Positions 1-7,774 of a stretch of 64,000 nucleotides of DNA are shown piece after piece; position 1 is the stretch's first letter; the number at the start of each line of letters is the position of its first letter. The notes under the pieces are model-generated. The model had not been told where the DNA came from, did no database searches, and was given only the letters and a program-made list of their open reading frames with translations. Source of the DNA: UBA4285 sp050944355 (GTDB taxonomy: Bacteria > Bacillota > Clostridia > Lachnospirales > Lachnospiraceae); assembly GCA_050944355.1 (NCBI GenBank), contig JBMNQX010000003.1, positions 165,379 through 229,378 on the forward strand, written 5' to 3'. Position numbers and translations under genes: made by a program.

Positions 1-2
1 TT

Positions 3-884
3 CTGACGGGCGGCTTTTCAGACAGTGAGAGCTTTACGGAGTTTGGAAACGCAAAGACCGTTCAGCTGACGGTGAGATTTCCGGAAAAAGCAGATGATTG
101 CCTGAGTGTCACACTGCGGCTTGTCGACAAAAAGGCCACGCCGTATATCGAGTCGGGTTCGTTTCTGATGCCGCTCGCGGATTGCTATGAGAACTTTCGC
201 GTCAATAAAAACGGCGTGATGATCGATCCTGCAAAGGACATCGTGAAAAACGCGAATCACTGCTTCTATGCGATGGAAAATGGACTTGTGGCATTTACGG
301 GCGACAAGAACACGGGCGAGAATTCGCAGCTGTGCGTGGCTTCCCCGGACGTTGCACTCGTGTCTATCGGTGAAGATGCGGTTTATGAGTTTCGAAGCGA
401 ATATCAGAAATCCGATCCGACGCTGTACTTCAATTTGTTCAACAACATGTGGGGGACAAACTTTCCGCAGTGGATCGAAGGCAGTTTTGAATACCGGTTT
501 GCTCTGAAACCGCTTTCTGAATCCGAAAATAAATCTCTCCTTCTCAGCTGTCAGGAGCTCTCGGACACATGTGCCGGCGAGAAAAATGAAGAAGCACTAA
601 GCCGGGATATATCGTCGGGCGCTCTGCCGGATTTTGGCGCGGACATGCAGCTGCTCGGCATTCATCCGCAGGGCGGGGGATTCCGGATTTCAGTCCGCAA
701 TGTGTCAGAGCGCGCCGGAAATCAGACCGCTTCGTGGCCCGGATATATTCTGAAAGAATGCGATTATTTCGGCCGCGGCAGAGGATCCGGAAAACAGGGC
801 GAGAGTGTCTCGCTTGAAAAACGGCCGTACGGGCTGTATATTTTCAGCGCGGTAAGAAAATCAGACGGACCGCAGAACAATTGA
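3..884 (+). CDS. C-terminal part of a large GH38-associated (DUF5054-like) protein, partial
   Basis: The reading frame is already open at the window edge, so the N-terminus and any catalytic domain lie outside. What remains is about 293 residues of beta-rich sequence with a tract reading FNLFNNMWGTNFPQWIEGSF near residue 145. I associate that tract with the C-terminal region of DUF5054 proteins that accompany GH38-type alpha-mannosidase-like enzymes. No signal peptide or catalytic motif can be judged from this fragment. It is followed by a candidate terminator and then an unrelated ArsR unit. The family call is from memory of the motif; the substrate is unknown. Confidence 0.5.
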   Translation: MTGGFSDSESFTEFGNAKTVQLTVRFPEKADDCLSVTLRLVDKKATPYIESGSFLMPLADCYENFRVNKNGVMIDPAKDIVKNANHCFYAMENGLVAFTGDKNTGENSQLCVASPDVALVSIGEDAVYEFRSEYQKSDPTLYFNLFNNMWGTNFPQWIEGSFEYRFALKPLSESENKSLLLSCQELSDTCAGEKNEEALSRDISSGALPDFGADMQLLGIHPQGGGFRISVRNVSERAGNQTASWPGYILKECDYFGRGRGSGKQGESVSLEKRPYGLYIFSAVRKSDGPQNN

Positions 885-894
885 ACAGAGCCAG

Positions 895-973
895 AAGCCG
901 TTCCTTATGACTTCCCGCGGATTAAAGCCGTGACATTGCGGCCGCGCGGGGGGGTATGGGGAACGGTTTTTTG
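895..973 (+). terminator. Candidate intrinsic terminator with a large loop
   Basis: AAGCCGTTCC (895-904) pairs with GGAACGGTTT (960-969) over 10 bp with one G-U pair, and T residues follow to 972. The 55-base loop is GC-rich and probably folds further. It would end the upstream glycosidase-like transcript. The loop size keeps confidence moderate. Confidence 0.45.
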
Positions 974-1043
974 TTGTGAGAGGATGCCGGTGCGCCGGAT
1001 CACAACGGCTTTTCCGGTTCATTCGTCTCGATTTGCTTTACCA

Positions 1044-1099
1044 TTGCATTTTTCATGAAAATTTGTGTCATAATCGTTTAAACACTTAAACGAAGGAGG
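1044..1099 (+). promoter_or_regulatory. arsR promoter and palindromic operator overlapping the Shine-Dalgarno
   Basis: A candidate -35 TTGCAT (1044-1049) is followed after 19 bases by -10 CATAAT (1069-1074), which has TG one base upstream (extended -10). Immediately downstream is the inverted repeat CGTTTAA-ACAC-TTAAACG (1075-1092). Its right arm touches the GAAGGAGG ribosome binding site (1092-1099). The position fits autorepression by the ArsR protein encoded next; that role is inferred. Confidence 0.6.
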
Positions 1100-1106
1100 C
1101 GAAGCG

Positions 1107-1463
1107 ATGACATCCGAGCAGGATATTCGGGAGTTATCCGAGGAAATCCGGGGCACGCAGAAGATCCTGACGGCGATGGGCGACGAAGTGCGGCAGCATC
1201 TGATTCTGGTCATGATGACGAGCGGCAGCTGCAGCGGGATGCGCGTCAACGATATCGCCGAGAAAACCTCGCTTTCCCGGCCGGCAGTGTCGCACCATCT
1301 GCAGATTCTAAAAGACGCGGGAATTGTGAAGATGCGCCGGGAAGGCACGAAGAATTACTACTATTTTGACGAAAACACCCGGTCTGTCGACAGACTGATC
1401 CGAATGCTGGAGCACGCGAAGCGCATCATGAATTCGCTTCCGGACAGGAGCGGCGATGATTAA
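1107..1463 (+). CDS. ArsR-family winged-helix transcriptional regulator
   Basis: This is a 118-residue protein with a clear ArsR winged helix-turn-helix. The recognition segment lies around residues 47-70 (NDIAEKTSLSRPAVSHHL), followed by a wing (KMRREGTKNYYYF). Only one cysteine is present (residue 42) and no ELCVCD-type metal site is seen, so a classical As/Cd/Zn sensor is unlikely. The gene has a strong ribosome binding site and overlaps the next gene by 8 bases, so the regulator and the metallo-hydrolase form one transcription unit. Self-regulation through the 1075-1092 palindrome is likely. The ligand or signal is unknown. Confidence 0.85.
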   Translation: MTSEQDIRELSEEIRGTQKILTAMGDEVRQHLILVMMTSGSCSGMRVNDIAEKTSLSRPAVSHHLQILKDAGIVKMRREGTKNYYYFDENTRSVDRLIRMLEHAKRIMNSLPDRSGDD

Positions 1464-2241
1464 AGTACATGTTCTTGCCTGCGGCAGCACAAGAGTCGAC
1501 GAGGCGCTGCCGTTTTCGGACCGCTCGAAGAACCCGCTGGCGTTCACGGGACTCTTCCGCGGAAAAAAGCATCAGGTCAGAGTGCCGGTGAGGGCGTATC
1601 TCATAGAGTACGCGGAAAGGCTTGTTCTCATCGACATCGGCTGGGACACCGTCATCCGGTACGGCGCCAGGGACTACGAAGGCTTTTTCAATTATTTCGC
1701 ATCCCCGGGGGTTCTCCCGGCGGGCGAGGGAATCGTCGATCAGCTGAAAAGTCTTGGGTGCCGCGTGTCCGACCTGACAAATGTTTACTTCACGCATCTG
1801 GACATCGACCACGCGGGCGGCATGAGACTGATACGAAATGTACCGGAAATTCAGTGCTCAGCTGCCGAGTGGGACGCGGCGAACAAGGTGAATCCCCGGT
1901 ATTTGCGGCGCCTCTGGAAGGACGTTCCCGTCACAACTTTTCCGGACACCGAAGTGGATTTGTCAGGGAACGGGACGCTCACCGCGTTTCCGATGCACGG
2001 CCATTCCGCCGACATGACGGCGTACCGCGTCGGGACGAAGGATCATTATGTGATTATTGCGGGGGATGCCGGATACGGCAGGCGGTCTTATGAGGAACAG
2101 GTTCTGCCCGGCGTCGAGTGGAACCGGGATGAGACAAGAGCGTCCCTCAAAAAGCTCAAAGCCCTCGCGGACGACCCGCACTGCGAGGCGGTACTGATGA
2201 CACACGATCCCGAACCGGGAAAGAATCTTTATATATTGTAA
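1456..2241 (+). CDS. Metallo-beta-lactamase-fold hydrolase (N-acyl homoserine lactonase-like group)
   Basis: The 261-residue protein has the MBL-fold layout: an N-terminal strand ending in LIDIGWD (residues 58-64), the metal motif THLDIDHAGG (113-122), HGHSADM (181-187), GDAGYG (203-208) and a final histidine in THDPE near residue 250. In the usual HxHxDH motif the second histidine is replaced by aspartate (H114-L-D116-I-D118-H119). I know this variant in part of the AHL-lactonase-like and YtnP-like group. It probably hydrolyses an ester or lactone in the cytoplasm; no signal peptide is seen. It is translationally coupled to arsR. The substrate is not predictable. Confidence 0.8.
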   Translation: MIKVHVLACGSTRVDEALPFSDRSKNPLAFTGLFRGKKHQVRVPVRAYLIEYAERLVLIDIGWDTVIRYGARDYEGFFNYFASPGVLPAGEGIVDQLKSLGCRVSDLTNVYFTHLDIDHAGGMRLIRNVPEIQCSAAEWDAANKVNPRYLRRLWKDVPVTTFPDTEVDLSGNGTLTAFPMHGHSADMTAYRVGTKDHYVIIAGDAGYGRRSYEEQVLPGVEWNRDETRASLKKLKALADDPHCEAVLMTHDPEPGKNLYIL

Positions 2242-2259
2242 AATCAGGAGGCATCAATC

Positions 2260-2919
2260 ATGGATACGATGGAAGCAATCAGAGAGAGACATTCGGTGCG
2301 GCAGTTTACGGATAAACCGCTGGAAGCGGACGCCGTCGCGGCGCTGAAGAGCGAAACGGAAAAAGTGAATCAGGAAAGCGGCATGCACATCCAGCTCATT
2401 ACAAATGAGATGGAGGCATTTGACGCCGGCAAGCCGAACTACGGGAGTTTTCAGGGCTGCCGCAATTATTTTGCCGTAATCGGTCCTAAGGGCAAGGCCG
2501 AGGAAGCCGGATACTACGGGCAGCGGCTGGTGATCAAAGCGCAGGAGCTCGGAATCAACTCCTGCTGGGTCGCGATGACATATAAAAAAGGCAAGGCGAA
2601 GGGCGATGTGGGACCGGGCGAGAAGCGCTACATCGTAATCGCGCTCGGATACGGAAAGACGCAGGGCGCGGCGCATAAAAACAAGCCCATCACAGAAGTC
2701 AGCGATTTCAGGGCGGGTGATCCGGACTGGTACAAGAACGGTCTGGATGCCGCGCTCCTGGCGCCGACAGCGATGAACCAGCAGAAGTTTTATTTTACGA
2801 GGAACGGAGACAAAGTTACAGCTAAAGCCGGTTTCGGTTTTTACACGGACATCGATCTGGGAATCGTGAAGTATAACTTTGAAGTCGGCGCGGGAAAAGG
2901 CAAGGAAGTCTGGGGCTGA
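2260..2919 (+). CDS. TM1586-type nitroreductase-family protein
   Basis: This 219-residue protein starts IRERHSVRQFTDKPLEADAV, the usual nitroreductase FMN-contact segment. It continues with GYYGQRLVIKAQELGINSCW and ends with APTAMNQQKFYF near residue 170, typical of the putative TM nitroreductase group (PF14512-like). It probably binds FMN and reduces an unknown substrate with NAD(P)H. An AGGAGGC ribosome binding site lies 8 bases upstream. The 18-base gap after the MBL gene suggests it belongs to the ArsR operon, which ends at the terminator at 2960. Confidence 0.8.
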   Translation: MDTMEAIRERHSVRQFTDKPLEADAVAALKSETEKVNQESGMHIQLITNEMEAFDAGKPNYGSFQGCRNYFAVIGPKGKAEEAGYYGQRLVIKAQELGINSCWVAMTYKKGKAKGDVGPGEKRYIVIALGYGKTQGAAHKNKPITEVSDFRAGDPDWYKNGLDAALLAPTAMNQQKFYFTRNGDKVTAKAGFGFYTDIDLGIVKYNFEVGAGKGKEVWG

Positions 2920-2959
2920 AAAAGCAGGTTCACAACGACTGTGCGGAAACAGTGAAGAA

Positions 2960-2996
2960 GGGAGCTGTTCATTAATGCAACAGCCCCTTATTTTCT
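2960..2996 (+). terminator. Intrinsic terminator after the arsR-MBL-nitroreductase unit
   Basis: GCTGTT and flanking G residues (2960-2969) pair with AACAGCCCC (2979-2987). The tract TTATTTTCTT follows. It separates the ArsR operon from the Sel1-repeat gene. Confidence 0.75.
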
Positions 2997-3060
2997 TCCG
3001 CGGTTTTATGGCGGGCTATGGCGCGTGCCGGGCAGAAATTCAGCGGCTTTGTCCGGGATA

Positions 3061-3069
3061 TGGTATGAT
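3061..3069 (+). promoter_or_regulatory. Extended -10 element for the Sel1-repeat protein gene
   Basis: TGGTATGAT matches an extended -10 hexamer (TG one base before TATGAT, 3064-3069). No good -35 is seen about 17 bases upstream. The start codon lies about 40 bases downstream. Confidence 0.45.
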
Positions 3070-3106
3070 AGGAATAAATATTTCGTGATTCAGACAGGAA
3101 AGGAAC

Positions 3107-4936
3107 GTGTCTCAGATGACAGAAAACAGCGGAAACAAAAAGCGCAGGAGAAAAAAGCAGTACTCTGTGAGCGCGGAGGATCTGCGCAGACTGGTGCGCT
3201 GCGAGTTCACATGGACGGATATTGTCGGAAAGAGCGGCTGCGACGAGAAGGACCTGGCTTTTGATGAAAGTTATTCTCCGGATATGAACGACTGGGCGGT
3301 GGCCGTCTCAAATCTGCGGGAGAAAAAGGCCGACTGGAAGGCTTTTGCCAACTGGTTTCAGCCGTTTGTGTACAATGAAGAATTGAGAATAACACTGGGA
3401 CTGCCGGACGAGCCGGTCGATGTGCTTCTGCCTGTGGGGGAAGCGTATGTGGCCGAGGATCTGTATTCTGAGATGCTGAGAGCTTTTCTTGAGTACGATG
3501 ATTCGAATGATCTTGATGAACTGGTGCCTTTTCAGGACGCCTTTCCGTTTGAGGATCTTCTCGGGGAAGTCCGGTATTTCCGGGAAGGCAAAGACAAGCC
3601 GGTTCAGATGAGGAAATATACGGACCGCAGCAAACTCGCATTTGTCAGGCAGGGCAGTGACAATGAGATTTACCGGAAGTTTCCGGAAAGCCTGAAGACG
3701 CTTTGCCGCCGGATGGCCGATGAGCTCTGTGACAAAGGCGTGGCCGAGGTGCTCGAGATAAGGGGATACTGCAGCTATGAAGGCGGCGGTCTGTACCCGG
3801 CTGACTGGGTTGTGTCAAGAGACAGTCTGAAAGCGGCGTTTGAGAAAGAGCCGAAGCCATATCTGGCCAACTCGCTCGGATATATCGCATATTATGGCCG
3901 GTGCAATCGCGGTGTGCCTCAGTACGATGAGGCTTTCCGCTGGTTTTCGATCGGTGCGGCCGGCGGGAATCAGGAATCCCGCTATAAGCTGGGCGATATG
4001 TTTCTGAACGGTTACGGAGTGCCTAAGATGGCAGGCACGGCCGTCCGTCTCTACAAAGAGGTATACGACGAGACGAAGCAGGAACTGTGCAGCGGCGAGA
4101 CCGATGGCAAATTTGCCGACGCCGCCCTTAGGCTAGCCGGTGTCGCGAAGATGGCCGGACCTGGGTTTGTTCCGCTGTGGTACCGGTATGCTCTGGAAGC
4201 CGACTATGCCATACGCCTCAGGCTTCCATCGGACCAGTATGGCGACAGCTCGGTATTTGCGCACATTCAGGATGAACTTGCAGAGTCTGCCCGGACATTC
4301 CACATGGCCGTGAAGAAGACGAATGTACTCCGCCATCTTACTCCTGAAGTTCTGATGCGGCCGATCAATAATTACAGGCGCTGTCTTAAGGCCGTTTTTC
4401 ACAGGACGACTGAGACGAAGGCGAGACTGACCGTATTTGCCATGAATCAGGCGGCCGGGGATCCGATTGAGACGTATAAGATGCTGCTTGTGGTGCCGGA
4501 CGCCGATTACTGCCGGCTCCAGGACAAGATTATCTTTGAACTCCGCTCTGTCGGCGAAGTCCATATTTTGGGAGATTCCGATTCGTTCTATTATAATTAC
4601 GTATTCTGGAATTCGGAAAAGAAGGGGTTCGTGTTCTGCCACGACGAGGATGTGACGGCTTTCATCGGCGCGAAAGAGGTTGTCTGGAAAGCGCCGGGAA
4701 AGAAAGAAAATGTAAACAGCCGGATGCTGCACTTTGTGACCGTGCGCTTCAGTGAGGCAGGGCGGGGATACGATTATCTCTGCGATGACGATTCGGTGAA
4801 GGTCGGCGATCATGTGATCGTGCCCGGCCATGACGGAGAGACGGAAGTAGAAGTGATCAAGGTGTTTGACTGCCGCGAGAGTGAGACGGCACTGCCGCTC
4901 GACCATTACAAATCCGTAATCCGCAAGTGTGAGTGA
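3107..4936 (+). CDS. Sel1-repeat-containing protein of unknown function
   Basis: This is a 609-residue soluble protein with no signal peptide or membrane segment. The start is highly basic (KKRRRKK near residue 12). Residues about 250-325 contain Sel1/TPR-like helical repeats (AFRWFSIGAAGGNQESRYKL, GDMFLNGYGVPK, TAVRLYKEVY). The C-terminal 70 residues form a small beta domain with SVKVGDHVIVPGHDGETEVE, a pattern I have seen at the end of Sel1-repeat proteins in Clostridia. Function is unknown; Sel1 repeats usually scaffold protein contacts. GTG at 3107 and ATG at 3116 are both possible starts, and the ribosome binding site AGGAAAGG (3096-3103) does not decide. It is followed 33 bases later by the FliB-like gene. 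Confidence 0.7.
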   Translation: MSQMTENSGNKKRRRKKQYSVSAEDLRRLVRCEFTWTDIVGKSGCDEKDLAFDESYSPDMNDWAVAVSNLREKKADWKAFANWFQPFVYNEELRITLGLPDEPVDVLLPVGEAYVAEDLYSEMLRAFLEYDDSNDLDELVPFQDAFPFEDLLGEVRYFREGKDKPVQMRKYTDRSKLAFVRQGSDNEIYRKFPESLKTLCRRMADELCDKGVAEVLEIRGYCSYEGGGLYPADWVVSRDSLKAAFEKEPKPYLANSLGYIAYYGRCNRGVPQYDEAFRWFSIGAAGGNQESRYKLGDMFLNGYGVPKMAGTAVRLYKEVYDETKQELCSGETDGKFADAALRLAGVAKMAGPGFVPLWYRYALEADYAIRLRLPSDQYGDSSVFAHIQDELAESARTFHMAVKKTNVLRHLTPEVLMRPINNYRRCLKAVFHRTTETKARLTVFAMNQAAGDPIETYKMLLVVPDADYCRLQDKIIFELRSVGEVHILGDSDSFYYNYVFWNSEKKGFVFCHDEDVTAFIGAKEVVWKAPGKKENVNSRMLHFVTVRFSEAGRGYDYLCDDDSVKVGDHVIVPGHDGETEVEVIKVFDCRESETALPLDHYKSVIRKCE

Positions 4937-4969
4937 CAGAAAGCGCAGACGGTCATATCGGGAGCGGGC

Positions 4970-6175
4970 ATGAAACTGGATACACCTTATTATTATAAGA
5001 AGTTCAAATGTATAGGCGCCGCTTGCCGCGACAACTGCTGCCGCGGCGAGTGGCTGGTGGAGATCGACGACGAGACGGCCGAAAAATACAGGGAGATGCC
5101 GGGATCTCTCGGCGACAGGCTGCGCACGGCTCTGTTTTCCGAGGGCGGCGCGGCGTATCTGAAGCGGCCAGACGGAACGTGCCCGCTGCTTGACTCCGAC
5201 GGGCTGTGCACGGTTGTGAAAGAGGCCGGGCCGGAAGCGCTCGGCGTCGTCTGCGATCAGTTCCCGCGGTTTTCGGAGTATTTCGGGGACCGCAAAGAGA
5301 CGGGAATCGGTCTGGCCTGCGAAGAGGCCGCGAGGATTGTGCTTTCCGCCGCGCCCGAGGAGGCGAGGCTCACCGAGACAAAGCTCGACGAAAAGCCGTA
5401 CGATGATGATGAGTACGATGCCGGGTGGGACGGCCGCGTGTGCCGCGCGCGCTCCGTGTTTGACGCAATGCTTGAGAAGGCGGAGCGCGGCGGCGGATTT
5501 GACGGACTGTACAAGACGCTGGCGGCCATTCTGCTCGCGGCGGCGGGCCTTCAGATGTCGGCCAACAAAAATGATTTTGAGGCGTTTGACGCGAAGATAA
5601 AGAGCCTGGAGGCGAGTGCGGGTGAGAGTGAGCTTTTGGAACTCGAAAAGAGGCTCAGACCGCTTTCGACCAATGCGGCCGCGACCCGCAACGCGGCGTA
5701 CATCGAGCTTTTCAGTCATCTTGAGAGCATTGGACCTGAGTGGGACGAAGAACTCGCGCGCCTGCGCCGCTTTTACGGGACCGAGCCGCGGGTGTCGCGT
5801 TTCCCGCAGACCGTGAAGGCGTTCGAGCAGGAAAACAGCGGGGGAGCCGGCACATTTGCCAGGTATGCGAGATATCTGCTGTTCCGATATCTCAGTAAAG
5901 CCGTCTATGACCACGATATTCTTGGCAAATGCAAGATGATGGCGCTGTTCACGTTGACGCTCGAGGGCATCGTTATGGCGGACGCGGGGCGGGCGGCGGA
6001 AAAGCCGGCCGGACTGGCAAAACTGACTGCCGCGGCGGTGCACCTGTTCTCGCGGCAGGTTGAGTATGACGAAGAAAACATGGAACAGATCGCGGAAGAT
6101 CTTACATTTGAGCGGTGCGCCCGCACGGATGAGCTGATCAGCGCGCTCACGCACTATACGATGCAGATCGGATAA
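4970..6175 (+). CDS. FliB-family cysteine-cluster protein (flagellin lysine-N-methylase-like)
   Basis: This 401-residue protein begins with KLDTPYYYKKFKCIGAACRDNCCRG, in which C14, C19, C23 and C24 form the N-terminal cysteine cluster of the FliB family. Further conserved elements are GTCPLLDSDGLC (near 67-78), VCDQFPRF (near 93) and LACEEAARI. FliB in Salmonella methylates flagellin lysines, and its homologues carry Fe-S or metal-binding cysteines. No flagellar genes are in the window, so the substrate may be another protein. The gene lies 9 bases upstream of the DUF436 gene, consistent with co-transcription. Confidence 0.75.
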   Translation: MKLDTPYYYKKFKCIGAACRDNCCRGEWLVEIDDETAEKYREMPGSLGDRLRTALFSEGGAAYLKRPDGTCPLLDSDGLCTVVKEAGPEALGVVCDQFPRFSEYFGDRKETGIGLACEEAARIVLSAAPEEARLTETKLDEKPYDDDEYDAGWDGRVCRARSVFDAMLEKAERGGGFDGLYKTLAAILLAAAGLQMSANKNDFEAFDAKIKSLEASAGESELLELEKRLRPLSTNAAATRNAAYIELFSHLESIGPEWDEELARLRRFYGTEPRVSRFPQTVKAFEQENSGGAGTFARYARYLLFRYLSKAVYDHDILGKCKMMALFTLTLEGIVMADAGRAAEKPAGLAKLTAAAVHLFSRQVEYDEENMEQIAEDLTFERCARTDELISALTHYTMQIG

Positions 6176-6184
6176 GGAGGAATT

Positions 6185-6772
6185 ATGTCAGCGGATGGAA
6201 TTGCGACGGAAATGAATCTGGATCTGGATGAGCTCGCGCGTGAAGTGAAGAGCGCCGCGCAGGAGCTCCTTGCGGCGGCAAAACTCGAAAAAGGGGACAT
6301 TTTTGTGGTCGGCTGCTCGTCGAGCGAAATCGCGCATCACAGGATCGGGACATTTTCAAATGAAGAAATCGGTCAGACCGTCGTGGCGGCGCTGCACGAA
6401 GTGCTCGACCAGGCGGGCGTATATCTCGCAGCCCAGTGCTGCGAGCATCTGAACCGGGCGATCATCATCGAGAAAGCCTGCGCGCGCGAGTACCGGCTTC
6501 CGATCGTCAATGTCGTGCCGCAGCTGAAGGCCGGAGGCTCCTTTGCCACGGCCGCGTACAAGGCATGCGAGAGTCCGGTGGCCGTCGAGCATATCCAGGC
6601 GCAGGCGGGCATGGACATCGGCGACACGCTGATCGGCATGCACCTGCAGCCAGTGGCTGTTCCGTACCGCACAAAGACGCAGTACGCCGGCAGCGCACAC
6701 ATCGTCTGCGCCCGCACACGGCCGAAATACATCGGCGGTGAGCGCGCGCACTACGACGATACGCTGAAATAA
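6185..6772 (+). CDS. DUF436 / TIGR01440-family protein (YwlG-like)
   Basis: The 195-residue protein matches the conserved DUF436 family of Firmicutes: GDIFVVGCSSSEIAHHRIGT near residue 38, QCCEHLNRA near 80, VNVVPQLKAGGSFATAAY near 105 and a C-terminal KYIGGERAHYDD. The family has no established biochemical role; B. subtilis YwlG is the reference. There is no signal peptide or membrane segment. A strong AAGGAGG site precedes the ATG. It converges with the methyltransferase gene on the other strand, with only 10 bases between them and no terminator seen. Confidence 0.88.
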   Translation: MSADGIATEMNLDLDELAREVKSAAQELLAAAKLEKGDIFVVGCSSSEIAHHRIGTFSNEEIGQTVVAALHEVLDQAGVYLAAQCCEHLNRAIIIEKACAREYRLPIVNVVPQLKAGGSFATAAYKACESPVAVEHIQAQAGMDIGDTLIGMHLQPVAVPYRTKTQYAGSAHIVCARTRPKYIGGERAHYDDTLK

Positions 6773-6782
6773 ACTGCGCGAG

Positions 6783-7682
6783 TCAGACTTCAAAACGCCC
6801 GGCCGCGCCGCACGGGAGAACGAGCCCGCTGTCGCGGACCGGCAGGCCGATTTCTGAAGCTTCAACCCGGGCCGTTTTGATTCCCGGATACTTCGGAAGC
6901 AGAGCGGTTGAGAGCAGATAGGTCAGCACGCCCGGCTGCAGGCCGGTCGTGTAGGCGTTGAGCACGAAGAAGAGCGGCGTGTCGCTCATGAGCTGCGCCG
7001 TGAGCTGAACGAGCTCGTAGATGTTATCTTCCATTTTCCAGATCTCGCCCTTCGGGCCGCGCCCGTAGGAAGGCGGGTCCATGATGATGCCGTCGTAGTG
7101 GTGGCCGCGGCGGATTTCGCGCTCGACGAATTTCCGGCAGTCATCGACGAGCCAGCGGATCGGCGCGTCAGAAAGTCCGGAGGAAGCGGCGTTTTCCTTT
7201 GCCCAGGTCACCATGCCTTTGCTCGCGTCGACGTGCGTGACAGAGGCGCCGGCGGAGGCGCAGGCGACTGTTGCCCCGCCCGTGTAGGCAAAAAGATTCA
7301 GAATTCTGGCCGGTCCACCCTGTGCGGTGCGGCCGGCGATTTTTTCGGCGCACCAGTCCCAGTTGACGGCCTGCTCCGGAAAAAGCCCTGTGTGCTTGAA
7401 GCTGAACGGCTTCAGGTGAAACGTGAGCGGCTGCCGGAAGACCGGATTGTCATAGGAAATCGTCCAGGTCTTCGGGAGCGAGAAAAATTCCCATTCCCCG
7501 CCGCCGCTTCTGCTGCGGTGATAGTGACCGCTGCATTTGCGCCAGCCCGGATCTTTGCGCTCTGTGTTCCAGATGACCTGCGGATCCGGACGAATTAGTG
7601 TATAATTTCCCCAGCGCTCGAGTTTCTCGCCCTGCGAGGCATCGAGCACTTCATAGCTTTTCCATCTGCTGGCTGTCCACAT
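6783..7682 (-). CDS. Class I SAM-dependent methyltransferase, RlmI-like
   Basis: This 299-residue protein carries LNLFAYTGGATVACASAGA (SAM-binding glycine-rich loop), VDASKGMVTWAKENA and a catalytic-type motif DPPSYGRGPKGE. These are typical of COG1092 (RlmI/RlmK) RNA methyltransferases that methylate 23S rRNA cytosines. The PUA domain of canonical RlmI is not seen, and the N-terminal 100 residues are a small beta domain instead. The start at 7682 (MWTASRW) is chosen because GGAGG lies 8 bases upstream; an in-frame ATG farther upstream has no such site. The gene is divergent from the ABC-F gene. Confidence 0.8.
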   Translation of the reverse strand: MWTASRWKSYEVLDASQGEKLERWGNYTLIRPDPQVIWNTERKDPGWRKCSGHYHRSRSGGGEWEFFSLPKTWTISYDNPVFRQPLTFHLKPFSFKHTGLFPEQAVNWDWCAEKIAGRTAQGGPARILNLFAYTGGATVACASAGASVTHVDASKGMVTWAKENAASSGLSDAPIRWLVDDCRKFVEREIRRGHHYDGIIMDPPSYGRGPKGEIWKMEDNIYELVQLTAQLMSDTPLFFVLNAYTTGLQPGVLTYLLSTALLPKYPGIKTARVEASEIGLPVRDSGLVLPCGAAGRFEV

Positions 7683-7774
7683 GTTTCTTTCCTCCGTGAA
7701 TACAGTCATCATCATATCATACCGATGGAAAATGCGGGCAAAAATATGCAAAGCGGCATATCAGGAACGGATTT

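Noticed and set aside
4133..6154. Long minus-strand open frame (673 codons) opposite the Sel1 and FliB-like genes
   Set aside because: It spans two plus-strand genes with recognisable domains, has no ribosome binding site, and its Arg/His-rich, low-complexity product is what the antisense of GC-rich codons gives.
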